From: Geomonas anaerohicana
GTDB lineage: Bacteria > Desulfobacterota > Desulfuromonadia > Geobacterales > Geobacteraceae
Length of the DNA: 64,000 bases
Direction of reading: 5' to 3'
Assembly (NCBI RefSeq): GCF_016458305.1
Contig: NZ_JAEMHL010000001.1
Coordinates: 1-64,000 of the forward strand
Of the stretch, positions 54,600-63,548 are shown one piece after another. Made by a program: the position numbers and the translations under genes. The notes beneath the pieces are model-generated. The model saw nothing but the letters and a program-made list of their open reading frames with translations, was not told the origin of the DNA and ran no database searches. Position 1 is the first letter of the stretch, and every line of letters begins with the position of its first letter.

Positions 54600-55676
54600 A
54601 TGGCCGAAGAGTTCGTACCCAAATGGATCGCCTGGGAAACCACCCAGCGCTGCAACCTCAAATGCGTGCACTGCCGCTGCTCGTCCGAGATGACTTCGTC
54701 GGAAGGTGACTTCACCACCGAGGAAGGCAAGAAGCTCTTGAAGGAAATCGCCGACTTCTCCAAGCCGGTCGTGGTTCTCTCCGGCGGCGAGCCGCTGATG
54801 AGGCCGGATATCTTCGAACTGGCGGAGTACGGCACTTCGCTGGGCCTCAGGATGTGCATGGCGACCAACGGCTCGCTGGTCACCGACGAGGTCTGCGAAA
54901 AGATGAAAAAGGCCGACATCAAGATGGTGTCGCTTTCCCTGGACGGCTCCTGCGCCGAGGTCCACGACGACTTCCGCCAGTGCCCGGGCGCCTTCGAGGG
55001 CGTCATGAAGGCGGCCGAGCTGTTCAGAAAGCATGGCCAGAAGTTCCTGATCAACTCCTCCTTCACCAAGAGGAACCAGACCGACATCGCCAACACCTTC
55101 AAGGTGGCCAAGTCCATCGGCGCCACCGCCTGGTACATGTTCATGATCGTCCCGACCGGCCGCGGCGAGGAGATCATGAGCGAGCTCATCTCCAAGGAAG
55201 ACTACGAGGAGATCCTGGACTGGCACTACCACCAGGAGAAGATGGAGGACGACATCCTCATGCGTCCCACCTGCGCGCCGCACTACTACCGCATCGTGCC
55301 GCAGAAGGCCAAGGCGGAAGGCGAGAAGTTCGAGCGCCGTTCGCTCACCTTCTCCACCGGCGGCGGCAAGGGGTGCATCGCAGCGCAGACCATCTGCCTC
55401 ATCGACTGCTTCGGCAACCTGAAGCCCTGCTCCTACTTCCACAGGACCGCCGGCAACGTGAAGGAAACCCCGTTCAAGGAGCTCTGGGAAAACTCCGAGA
55501 TCTTCAAGGACCTGCGCGACTTCAAAGCCTACAAAGGGAAGTGCGGCGAGTGTGAGTACCTCAACGTCTGCGGCGGCTGCCGCGCCCGCGCCGATGCGGT
55601 GTACGGCGACTACATGGAAGAAGAACCGTTCTGCAACTACGTGCCCATCAAGGTGCAGAGAAAGCAGAAGGACTAA
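54600..55676 (+). CDS. radical SAM/SPASM protein, heme-biosynthesis (AhbC/AhbD/NirJ) type
   Basis: A 358-residue enzyme: cluster motif [25 protein letters not shown], and C-terminal SPASM cysteines in [21 protein letters not shown] and [17 protein letters not shown]. Proteins of this type next to hemE belong to the NirJ/Ahb group, which trims propionate side chains of (copro)heme or siroheme-derived tetrapyrroles. It lies 223 bp upstream of hemE, with repeats between. AhbD-like coproheme decarboxylation is a good guess, but paralogues with other substrates exist. TTGGAGATACC precedes the ATG. Confidence 0.8.
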   Translation: MAEEFVPKWIAWETTQRCNLKCVHCRCSSEMTSSEGDFTTEEGKKLLKEIADFSKPVVVLSGGEPLMRPDIFELAEYGTSLGLRMCMATNGSLVTDEVCEKMKKADIKMVSLSLDGSCAEVHDDFRQCPGAFEGVMKAAELFRKHGQKFLINSSFTKRNQTDIANTFKVAKSIGATAWYMFMIVPTGRGEEIMSELISKEDYEEILDWHYHQEKMEDDILMRPTCAPHYYRIVPQKAKAEGEKFERRSLTFSTGGGKGCIAAQTICLIDCFGNLKPCSYFHRTAGNVKETPFKELWENSEIFKDLRDFKAYKGKCGECEYLNVCGGCRARADAVYGDYMEEEPFCNYVPIKVQRKQKD

Positions 55677-55678
55677 CG

Positions 55679-55855
55679 GCCGTTCAACGTTCAACGTTCT
55701 ACGTTGAACCCCTATACCACTTCCCCCTTGTCAAAGGGGGGCCGGGGGGGATTTGATTCTCCCCGCGTAAAAGCAAATCCCCCTAAATCCCCCTTCGCAA
55801 AGGGGGACTTTAAGCCTCCCCCCTCCCCTCCCGCCAGGGTGGAGGGGGCACTGCC
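55679..55855. repeat. mixed repeat block upstream of hemE
   Basis: Holds CGTTCAACGTTCAACG (about 55681), CCCCCTTGTCAAAGGGGGG (about 55723), the AAATCCCCCTAAATCCCCC unit (about 55772) shared with 42240, and a CCCTCCCCTCC/GGAGGGGG palindrome (about 55820-55848). At least three repeat families are stacked here. Confidence 0.65.
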
Positions 55856-55899
55856 ATGCACTGAAGAGATACGAAAATATTTCACCCAGGAGGATTACT

Positions 55900-56919
55900 A
55901 TGAATACTCGTTTTTTAGACGCTTGTTGGGGTAAGCCGGTTGACCGAGTGCCCGTATGGCTTATGCGCCAGGCTGGCCGTTATCTCCCCGACTACATGCG
56001 CGTCCGCTCCAAATGCACCTTCCTGGAACTGTGCAAGACCCCGGAACTCGCCGCTGAAGTGACCATTCAGCCGGTGGACATCCTGGGCGTCGACGCCGCC
56101 ATCCTCTTCTCCGACATCCTGACCCCGATCGAGCCGATGGGCATGGAACTCGACTTCACCCCGGGTCCCGTCTTCACCAAGCCGATCCGCACCATGGCCG
56201 ACGTCGAGGCGCTCAAGATCCCGAAAATGGAGACCGACGTCCCCTACGTGCTGGACGCCGTCAAACTGCTCCGCAAAGAGCTCGCTGCCAAGGTGCCGCT
56301 GATCGGCTTCGGCGGTGCGCCGTTCACCCTCGCCTGCTACATGGTCGAGGGCAAGGGCTCCAAGGACTTCGCCGCCCTCAAGAAGATGATGTACGCCGAG
56401 CCGGAAGTCTACGCGGCCCTGATGGACAAGATCACCACCATGGACATGGAGTACCTGAACGCCCAGATCGCTGCCGGCGCGCAGGCCATCCAGATCTTCG
56501 ACACCTGGGGCGGCATGCTCTCCCCGTCCGACTACGAGCGCTACGTCCTCCCCTACACCCAGCGCCTCATCAACGGCCTGAACCGCACCAACGTCCCGGT
56601 CATCCACTTCGTCAAGGGCGCCGGCACCATGCTGGAGATCGTCAAAGAGGCCGGCGGCGACGTCATGGGTCTCGACTGGCACGTCAACCTGGGCAAGGCC
56701 CGCGACATCCTGGGCGACATGGCGGTACAGGGCAACCTCGACCCGACCGTGCTCTTCGCCCCCAAGGAGATCATCGAGCGCGAAGTGAAGCGCGTGCTGG
56801 ACGAGAACGCCGGCAGGCCGGGCCTCATCTTCAACCTGGGCCACGGCATCCTCCCCACCGTCCCGCCGGAAAACGCGATCTTCATGGTCGACTGCGTGCA
56901 CCGCCTGACGCAGAAATAA
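55900..56919 (+). CDS. hemE: uroporphyrinogen decarboxylase
   Basis: A 339-residue TIM-barrel enzyme starting MNTRFLDACW. The UroD signature PVWLMRQAGRYLPDY, the catalytic Asp in LFSDILTP, and FDTWGGMLSP, HFVKGAG and NLGHGILPTVPPEN are all present. It decarboxylates the four acetate arms of uroporphyrinogen III to coproporphyrinogen III. A near-perfect AGGAGG precedes the ATG. A terminator follows directly. Confidence 0.97.
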   Translation: MNTRFLDACWGKPVDRVPVWLMRQAGRYLPDYMRVRSKCTFLELCKTPELAAEVTIQPVDILGVDAAILFSDILTPIEPMGMELDFTPGPVFTKPIRTMADVEALKIPKMETDVPYVLDAVKLLRKELAAKVPLIGFGGAPFTLACYMVEGKGSKDFAALKKMMYAEPEVYAALMDKITTMDMEYLNAQIAAGAQAIQIFDTWGGMLSPSDYERYVLPYTQRLINGLNRTNVPVIHFVKGAGTMLEIVKEAGGDVMGLDWHVNLGKARDILGDMAVQGNLDPTVLFAPKEIIEREVKRVLDENAGRPGLIFNLGHGILPTVPPENAIFMVDCVHRLTQK

Positions 56920-56934
56920 TTCTGGACCACAGAC

Positions 56935-56966
56935 AAGGGCGGCCGACGAGGCCGCCCTTTTTGTTG
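56935..56966 (+). terminator. rho-independent terminator of hemE
   Basis: AAGGGCGGCC-GACGA-GGCCGCCCTT followed by TTTG. Confidence 0.88.
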
Positions 56967-57037
56967 ACCCCGTAAAAGGATCCGGCGGCCGTGCAGCCAC
57001 GGCCGGCACATGGCGCCGGACCAGCCAGGAGCGCATC

Positions 57038-57991
57038 ATGCTTAGGCTTTTCAAGATAGATAACGGGCTCATCAAGGAGATGGAGTCCCAGAGGGAAGAC
57101 CTCCCGAACCAGATCCTCAAGGCCGACTGGATCGACGCGCACGAACCGGACGACGAGGAGAGGGATCTCCTCGAGCTGCTGCTGCACACCGACATCCCGG
57201 AGTCGGACGAGGTCGACGAGATCGAGATCTCGGCCCGCTGCTTCGTGGACTCGGCCGGGATTCACGTGCACCCGCTGTTCCTCTCCCAGAGCGAAGGGCG
57301 TCACATGACGCTCACCGTCGCCTGCATCCTGCAGCAAAACCACCTGATCACCATTCGCGAGGGGGATCTCGCCGACTTCCGCCTGTTGCGCATGCGTGCC
57401 CGCCGCGGGCATGTCGAGTGCCGCTCCCCCGCCGAACTACTGGTCATCCTGCTGGACCAGAAGGTGGAGAACCACGCGGACACCCTGGAGGACATCCACC
57501 GCCAGCTCGAAGGGGTGAGCCACATGGTGCTCGAAGACGACAAGTCCGAACTCGAGGACGCCATCGGCAAACTGGCCCGGCTGGAGGACAGCAACGGGAA
57601 GATCCGCCTCTGCCTGATGGATACCCAGCGGGACATCTCGTTCCTGTTGCGCCACCTGCGCGACCGCACCGACCAGAGCGAGACCCTGAGGGAGATCGCG
57701 CGCGACGTCGAGACCCTGATGTCGCACACCACCTTCCTGTTCGACAAGATCAACTTCCTGATGGACTCCACCCAGGGCTTCATCAACATCGAGCAGAACC
57801 AGATCATCAAGATCTTCTCCATCGCCGCGGTGGTCTTCCTCCCCCCTACCCTGGTGGCCAGCATCTACGGCATGAACTTCGAGTTCCTGCCCGAGCTCAA
57901 GATGCCGCTCGGCTACCCCTGGGCCCTGCTGCTGATGCTCATCTCCGGCTTCGCGCCCTACTGGTACTTCAAGCGCAAGGGATGGTTGTAA
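57038..57991 (+). CDS. corA: CorA-family divalent metal transporter
   Basis: A 317-residue protein: acidic cytoplasmic N-terminal domain, long helices (about 130-250), TM1 (IKIFSIAAVVFLPPTLVASI) ending in the selectivity motif YGMNFEF, TM2 (YPWALLLMLISGFAPYWYF) and a basic tail. It moves Mg2+ or Co2+ as a pentamer. AGGAG precedes the ATG. Some family members export other cations, so specificity is tentative. Confidence 0.93.
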   Translation: MLRLFKIDNGLIKEMESQREDLPNQILKADWIDAHEPDDEERDLLELLLHTDIPESDEVDEIEISARCFVDSAGIHVHPLFLSQSEGRHMTLTVACILQQNHLITIREGDLADFRLLRMRARRGHVECRSPAELLVILLDQKVENHADTLEDIHRQLEGVSHMVLEDDKSELEDAIGKLARLEDSNGKIRLCLMDTQRDISFLLRHLRDRTDQSETLREIARDVETLMSHTTFLFDKINFLMDSTQGFINIEQNQIIKIFSIAAVVFLPPTLVASIYGMNFEFLPELKMPLGYPWALLLMLISGFAPYWYFKRKGWL

Positions 57992-58104
57992 CAAGCAGTC
58001 GATACTGTATGGCCTTGTCTGCTGTATACGAATAAATGGATGATTTACTCTCTGTAAGAAAAGTGCTATAAGACTGCCTAAGTCTAATTAAATGAGGCGG
58101 TCCT

Positions 58105-59334
58105 ATGGCAAAGAGAGCGGTCCTGGCAGCGGCGGCAGCACTGGTACTTTCCTTTTCCTTACCCGAAGCCCGGGCAACCAACGGGGACACCCTGATCGGC
58201 GTGGCTCCGGCCTCCCGCGCCATGGGCGGCGCCGGCGTCGCGGCGCCGCAGGATGCCATCAGCGCCATCTTCGCCAACCCCGCCGCGGTCTGCATGGGCC
58301 CCTACTGCCCGGGGAGCGAGTTCGTCTTCGCCTCCACCGTCTACGATCCCTCCGTCAAGGCCACGGTAAGGGTCGGCCCCACCAGCACCACCGCCAAAAG
58401 CGACATGAGGCCCTTCGTCATCCCGGCGGTCGGCATGATTACCCCCATCAGTGACCGCCTGCGCTTCGGCCTGGGCATGTTCGGCATCACCGGCATGGGG
58501 GTCGATTACCGCAACAAGGGGATCGACCTCAACCAGGGCAATCCAGGCAGCGAGGGGGACATCTACACCCAGCTGCAGATCCTCAAATTCGCACCCAACA
58601 TCGCCTTCCTGGTGACGCCTGACTTTTCCATCGGCACCTCGATGCACCTGCTCTACGGTTCGCTCGACCTCGGCCAGGGAACCGCGCACAACTACGGGTT
58701 CGGGGAGCAGTTCGGGGCGCTGTATCGCCTCGGCTCCTTCTCGCTGGGGGCGAGCTACACCACGCCCGAGAAGATCTCGCACAAAAACGTCACCGACTTC
58801 GGCAGCGGTCTGCAGAAGCGGGAGTTGAGCATGGAGTCGCCGCGGACCGCATCCGCAGGTGTCGCCTGGCGTCCCAACGACGAGCTCCTGGTCGAAACCG
58901 ATGTGAAGTGGCTCAACTGGCAGGATGCCGAGGGGTACAAGGATTTCGACTGGAAGAACCAGTGGGTCTACGCCCTGGGGCTGCAGTACAAGGACCCCGA
59001 AGGCCTCACCCTGCGCCTGGGGTACAACTACGGCAAGAGCCCGGTCAGGCTGCACAAGGGGTTCGACGCCGCCGGGACCATCACGGTCCAGGGGAACACG
59101 CTGCCGACCCTTTCCTACGAGTACCTGCGCATGATCGGCTTCCCCGCCATCGCGGAGCATCATTTCACCTTCGGTGTCGGATACCAGTTCTCCAGCAGGT
59201 TTGAAGGCCATGTCGGCGGGATGTGCGCCCTCGACAACAGCATGAGCGAGACCGATTCCAGCGGCACCTTCGCTTTCGGGTCCAAGGTCAGGGAAACCTC
59301 CTACGATCTGGGCCTGATCTGGCACTTCATGTAA
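58105..59334 (+). CDS. OmpP1/FadL/TodX-family outer membrane transport protein
   Basis: A 409-residue precursor: signal peptide ending ARA, then the FadL N-terminal plug signature ASRAMGGAGVAAPQDAISAIFANPA, followed by a 14-strand-type barrel ending in DLGLIWHFM. Members take up hydrophobic compounds such as fatty acids or aromatics. Two cysteines near the plug (VCMGPYCPG) could form a disulfide. GAGGCGG precedes the ATG. It is monocistronic, with a terminator after it. Confidence 0.88.
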   Translation: MAKRAVLAAAAALVLSFSLPEARATNGDTLIGVAPASRAMGGAGVAAPQDAISAIFANPAAVCMGPYCPGSEFVFASTVYDPSVKATVRVGPTSTTAKSDMRPFVIPAVGMITPISDRLRFGLGMFGITGMGVDYRNKGIDLNQGNPGSEGDIYTQLQILKFAPNIAFLVTPDFSIGTSMHLLYGSLDLGQGTAHNYGFGEQFGALYRLGSFSLGASYTTPEKISHKNVTDFGSGLQKRELSMESPRTASAGVAWRPNDELLVETDVKWLNWQDAEGYKDFDWKNQWVYALGLQYKDPEGLTLRLGYNYGKSPVRLHKGFDAAGTITVQGNTLPTLSYEYLRMIGFPAIAEHHFTFGVGYQFSSRFEGHVGGMCALDNSMSETDSSGTFAFGSKVRETSYDLGLIWHFM

Positions 59335-59342
59335 CCGCGACC

Positions 59343-59379
59343 AACGCCGCTCTCCCGCCGGGGGGCGGCGTTGATTTTT
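59343..59379 (+). terminator. rho-independent terminator of FadL-like gene
   Basis: AACGCCGC pairs with GCGGCGTT around a GC-rich loop, followed by GATTTTT. Confidence 0.7.
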
Positions 59380-59569
59380 CCCCACCACCACCGCACCTTC
59401 CCTTTGCACCGCCTCCCCGAACTTAAACCTCAAGTGCCATCTTTATTCGCCGATACATGAACCAGATTCATACTCTGTTTAGCCCCACCTTAAACTGACT
59501 CGACCCGCTCCGGTGCCTGATTTTGGACGAAGCTTGATGCTCCGCAGCCTGTTTTGAGAGAGCACTTTC

Positions 59570-60628
59570 ATGCTGTTGACAGTACGTTGCCACATCCTCA
59601 TTCTGCTCGTCCTGGTCCTCGTGCCGTGGGATCAAGCGAACGCGGCCCCCTCCCCTTCCGGCCAGCCGGCCGTGATCGAAGTCGGCGTGCAGCCTTTGGG
59701 ATACCCGGCGGCCATGATCGGGGCGGCGCTGGAGCACGACGCCATCCTGAAGCGGGAACTGGAAGCGGCCGGCTACCTCCTGAAATTCGTCCCCTTCCGC
59801 AAGGGAAGCGAGATGGTACCTCTCATGGGTAACTCGCTGAGCGCCGCCATTGTGGGCGACATGTCGACCATCGGGATGGCGCTGCGGACCGGGATATGCG
59901 TGGTGGGGGTGGCGAAGAAGACCTTCACCTCCCTGGTGGGGCGCAACATCGCTCTGCTGGCGCAGTTGAAAAGAAAGCGGGTTGCATACGCGGAGGGATC
60001 GTCGGCGCACCATACCCTGCTGCAGGCGCTGGCGAGTGTTGGCCTTCTCGAACGGGATGTCACCTTGGTCCCCATGGATATCGACGCCATGCCCGCGGCC
60101 CTCGAGTCCGGCAAGGTGGACGCCTTTTCCGCCGGGGAGCCGGCACCGACCCTGGCGCTCACCAAAAACACCGAGGCGCGGGTGCTGTTCCGGGGCGCCA
60201 GCAGCGACTTCTTCGTGATATCGGCGCAGTTGGTACGCAATGACCCGCAGGCTGCATTGGCACTTGCCGCCGGATTGGTGCGCGCGCTGAACTGGATGCG
60301 CAAAAGCAACACCAATCTGCAGCAGGCTGCGCTCTGGGCGGAAACTGACCGCACGGCGTTGAGCCCGCGCCACCGGAAACTGGCGCAAGGCCATGTCATC
60401 GAGATCACGCGCCGCGAGATTCTCGATGTGCCGGCGGCGCCCGTTATCGTCCGACTCCCGGGACACCTTCCCCTAAAGGACGAGTTCGATTTCCTGAAGC
60501 GCCAGGGGAAGCTTCCGCAGGATGCCACGTACCAGAGGGTGGAGCATGCCTTTGCCTATGACGGACTGCAGCAGGTATTGAAGTCCCCCCAGCGCTACCG
60601 GGTGGGTGAGTTCGAGTACCGGCCATGA
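59570..60628 (+). CDS. periplasmic NMT1/TauA-like binding protein linked to a hybrid kinase
   Basis: A 352-residue exported protein (signal peptide ending ANA). The mature part has the nitrate/sulfonate/thiamine-precursor binding-protein layout: VGVQPLGYPAAMIGAAL, FRKGSEMVPLMGNSLSAAIVGD, KRVAYAEGSSAHHTLLQAL, ALESGKVDAFSAGEPAP and a C-terminal helical tail. No ABC permease or ATPase is nearby. Its stop overlaps the start of the hybrid kinase (ATGA), so it probably delivers a ligand signal to that sensor. No lipobox was seen. A weak GAGAGAGC lies upstream of the ATG. Confidence 0.8.
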   Translation: MLLTVRCHILILLVLVLVPWDQANAAPSPSGQPAVIEVGVQPLGYPAAMIGAALEHDAILKRELEAAGYLLKFVPFRKGSEMVPLMGNSLSAAIVGDMSTIGMALRTGICVVGVAKKTFTSLVGRNIALLAQLKRKRVAYAEGSSAHHTLLQALASVGLLERDVTLVPMDIDAMPAALESGKVDAFSAGEPAPTLALTKNTEARVLFRGASSDFFVISAQLVRNDPQAALALAAGLVRALNWMRKSNTNLQQAALWAETDRTALSPRHRKLAQGHVIEITRREILDVPAAPVIVRLPGHLPLKDEFDFLKRQGKLPQDATYQRVEHAFAYDGLQQVLKSPQRYRVGEFEYRP

Positions 60629-63522
60629 GCGCCGCGGGCCAGAGACCAACCAGGCTGTCGGGCATCCGCGAGCGGGTCATCGCCTATTTCAGCGTGCTTT
60701 CGGTGCTAGGGTGCGGCGCCCTGATCCTGGTACTGGTGTACGGGGCTCCATGGCTGGGGATCGTCGGTATCCACGGGCTCAAGGAGGCGGAGATCGTCCA
60801 TGCCCTGGAGAACGCCGCCGATCACAAGAAGCAGTCGATCCTCACCTGGCTCGCCTCGCGCCGTACCGAACTGGCGGTGGTGGCCAATTCCTACGATTTC
60901 GTCGGTGCGACCGCGGCCCTGCTGGACCAGGAAGCCGCCTCGGCGATCCCTCCCCAGGACCGGGTCCGGTTCCTGTGCCAGCATCTGTCCACCCTCAAGC
61001 GGACCTCCCCCGATTGCTATGACAGCCTGGCGCTGATAGCGCCCGACGGCAAGATTATCGCCGCCAGCGAGTCGGATCAGATCGGGAGTCGCTACCGTTA
61101 CGGCGAGTTCCTGAAAGTGGCTTTCACGGTGGGAGCTGCAGAGCAGATCGGCACCGCCTGGGGGAACGGCCATCCGGTGATCCTGATCTCGCGGCAAATT
61201 GTGATCCGGGACCGGGTCGGGCGGGAAACGGGGGAGGTGCCGGCGGTCCTGGTCAGCGTAACCAGGCCGCAACAGAGCCTGGAGGCGCTGGCGCTGCTGC
61301 CGGGAGTGGCCGATGCCGAAGGGAACCAGATGATCCTGGTCGGGGCACAGGGGGAGTTGTTGGCGTCGGTGCCGGAACACAAGCCGGACCTGCCGGCACA
61401 GGACCCGCTGCTGGCAAGACTGTCACGGCAGGCAATGACCATGACCGAGTCCTCCCGGCTGGAAACCCTCGACGACGGGCGCCAGATCCTCGCCGCGTAC
61501 CGCTACGTGCCCCTGGGGGTGGCGCAGGGGTGGGGGATCGCTGTGGCGATAGACCACCAAAAGGCCTTTGCGCCGCTGGTCTCCACCACTGCGCGTGCCG
61601 CAATGTTCGGTCTGGTCATGATTGCCATCGCGCTGATTCTGGCGGGTTGGGGGGGAGGACGGGTGGCCGGGCCGATCCGGGAGCTGAGAAATACCGTGCT
61701 GGCCCTGGAGCGCGGCGACCTGTCGGCGCGCACGGAGGCAAAAAGCGGGGTGCCGCAGGAGATCGCGGATCTTGCCACGGCCTTCAACAGCATGGCCAGG
61801 CGCATCGAGGACTCGCACCAGGACCTGGAGCGGGAGGTGGCCGACAGGACCAGGGAACTGCGCCAGGAGAAGGAGAACGCGCGGCGCTACCTCGATTTGG
61901 CGGGTGCCATGCTGCTCCTGCTGGGAAGCGACGGATGCATCAGGATGATCAACAGGGCGGGAACCCAGCTTTTGGGCATGGTGCAGGGAGAGCCTCTCGG
62001 TCTGAACTGGTTTGACAACTTCATTCCTCGCGAACAGAGGAAGAAGATCCGTGAGATTTTTGATGCCCTGATGCGTGGTGAACAGCAACTCCTCGAGTTC
62101 TACGAGAACCGGATCCTGACCCGCGACAAGGGGGAGCGGCTCATCTCCTGGCACAACATCCTGATGCGGGACGAGGAGGGCAACATCCAGGGCGTGTTGT
62201 GCTCCGGCGAGGACGTCACCGACAGGCGGCAGGCGGAATTGGAGCGCGGGGAACTGGAGCGGCAGCTGCTCCACACCCAGAAGCTGGAGAGCCTCGGCGT
62301 GCTGGCCGGCGGCATCGCCCACGATTTCAATAACCTGCTCATGGCCATCGGCGGCAACGTCGAACTGGTGCGCCACGTGCTGGAGCCGGACAGTCCGGCC
62401 ATCAAGTACTTGGAGAACGCACACCAGGCGACCAAGAGGGCAGGGGACCTGACCAGGCAGATGCTGGCTTACTCCGGGAAGGGGGGGTACAGCGTCAAGC
62501 TGGTGGACCTGAACCGGCTGGTGGGGGAGAACGTGGACCTGATGAAGGCATCCCTGCGCAAGGGGGCCACTTTTGCGGTCCAGCTGCAGCCGGGGCTGCC
62601 GCTCCTGGAGGCGGACCCGGGGCAGATGCAGCAGGTGATCGTGAACCTGGTCACCAACGCCATCGAGGCGGCGGGGGAGGGGGGAGCGATTACGGTTGCG
62701 ACCGGGCTGGCCGACTACGGCGTGGCGCAACTGGCGCACAGCCGCCTGGAGCAAAAGCCGCAGCCGGGCAGATTCCTGTCGGTCGAGGTTGCCGACGACG
62801 GTTGCGGCATGGATCAGGCCACCCGCGAGCGCATGTTCGATCCGTTCTTCTCCACCAAGTTCACCGGACGGGGGCTGGGGCTGTCAGCGGTACAGGGCAT
62901 CGTCAGGGGGCATGGAGGTGCCATCTTCGTGCATAGCGAACCCGGGGGCGGCACCAGGGTGCAGGTCCTTTTCCCGCTCGCTGCAGCAGCCGTCACTAGC
63001 ATGAGCGAGGTGGCACAGGCGGAGCAGGGGAGGGGGGTAGCGCGAGGCAGCGTACTGGAACGGGCAGTGGCCAGGCAGGGGGACGTCAGGGAGCTTCCTT
63101 CGGGCGGCGCCGCGGCGCCCGCGGTGGTCGAAGAGCATGAGCCTGAGGGAACGATGGTACTGATCGTGGACGACGAGGAGATGGTGCGCCTGGTATGTCG
63201 GGCCATGCTGCGCGGGCTTGGGTACCGCACCATGGTCGCCTCGGACGGCCCCGAGGCAGTGGCCCTGTTCCGTGAGCATGCCGAGGAGATCGGGGTGGTG
63301 ATCATGGACCTTTCCATGCCCCAGATGGACGGCATGACCGCCGCGGAACACCTGCGCAGCATCCGCCCCGACGTGCGCATCGTCCTCTCCAGCGGTTTCA
63401 GCGCGGCAGAAGAGGCGAGGCGCCTGTCCGGACACCAGGGCGCCCAGTTCATCCAGAAGCCGTACGACCTCGTGTCCCTGAAGCAGGTGCTGGGCCAGGT
63501 CGACCCTGACCCGTCACCATAA
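60625..63522 (+). CDS. hybrid sensor histidine kinase with C-terminal receiver
   Basis: A 965-residue membrane protein: TM1 (VIAYFSVLSVLGCGALILVLV), a periplasmic CACHE-like sensor (about 50-300), TM2 (MFGLVMIAIALILAGWGGG), HAMP, PAS (about 420-540), HisKA of the GIAHDFNNLL type, HATPase (DDGCGMDQATRERMFDPFFSTKF; GLGLSAVQGI), and a C-terminal receiver (LIVDDEEMVRLV; VVIMDLSMPQMDG). The receiver has no output domain, so a phosphotransfer partner is needed. It is translationally coupled to the binding protein and lies 26 bp from the convergent peroxidase gene. Confidence 0.9.
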   Translation: MSAAGQRPTRLSGIRERVIAYFSVLSVLGCGALILVLVYGAPWLGIVGIHGLKEAEIVHALENAADHKKQSILTWLASRRTELAVVANSYDFVGATAALLDQEAASAIPPQDRVRFLCQHLSTLKRTSPDCYDSLALIAPDGKIIAASESDQIGSRYRYGEFLKVAFTVGAAEQIGTAWGNGHPVILISRQIVIRDRVGRETGEVPAVLVSVTRPQQSLEALALLPGVADAEGNQMILVGAQGELLASVPEHKPDLPAQDPLLARLSRQAMTMTESSRLETLDDGRQILAAYRYVPLGVAQGWGIAVAIDHQKAFAPLVSTTARAAMFGLVMIAIALILAGWGGGRVAGPIRELRNTVLALERGDLSARTEAKSGVPQEIADLATAFNSMARRIEDSHQDLEREVADRTRELRQEKENARRYLDLAGAMLLLLGSDGCIRMINRAGTQLLGMVQGEPLGLNWFDNFIPREQRKKIREIFDALMRGEQQLLEFYENRILTRDKGERLISWHNILMRDEEGNIQGVLCSGEDVTDRRQAELERGELERQLLHTQKLESLGVLAGGIAHDFNNLLMAIGGNVELVRHVLEPDSPAIKYLENAHQATKRAGDLTRQMLAYSGKGGYSVKLVDLNRLVGENVDLMKASLRKGATFAVQLQPGLPLLEADPGQMQQVIVNLVTNAIEAAGEGGAITVATGLADYGVAQLAHSRLEQKPQPGRFLSVEVADDGCGMDQATRERMFDPFFSTKFTGRGLGLSAVQGIVRGHGGAIFVHSEPGGGTRVQVLFPLAAAAVTSMSEVAQAEQGRGVARGSVLERAVARQGDVRELPSGGAAAPAVVEEHEPEGTMVLIVDDEEMVRLVCRAMLRGLGYRTMVASDGPEAVALFREHAEEIGVVIMDLSMPQMDGMTAAEHLRSIRPDVRIVLSSGFSAAEEARRLSGHQGAQFIQKPYDLVSLKQVLGQVDPDPSP

Positions 63523-63548
63523 CACTCACATCCCCCGCGTCCCTGCCC

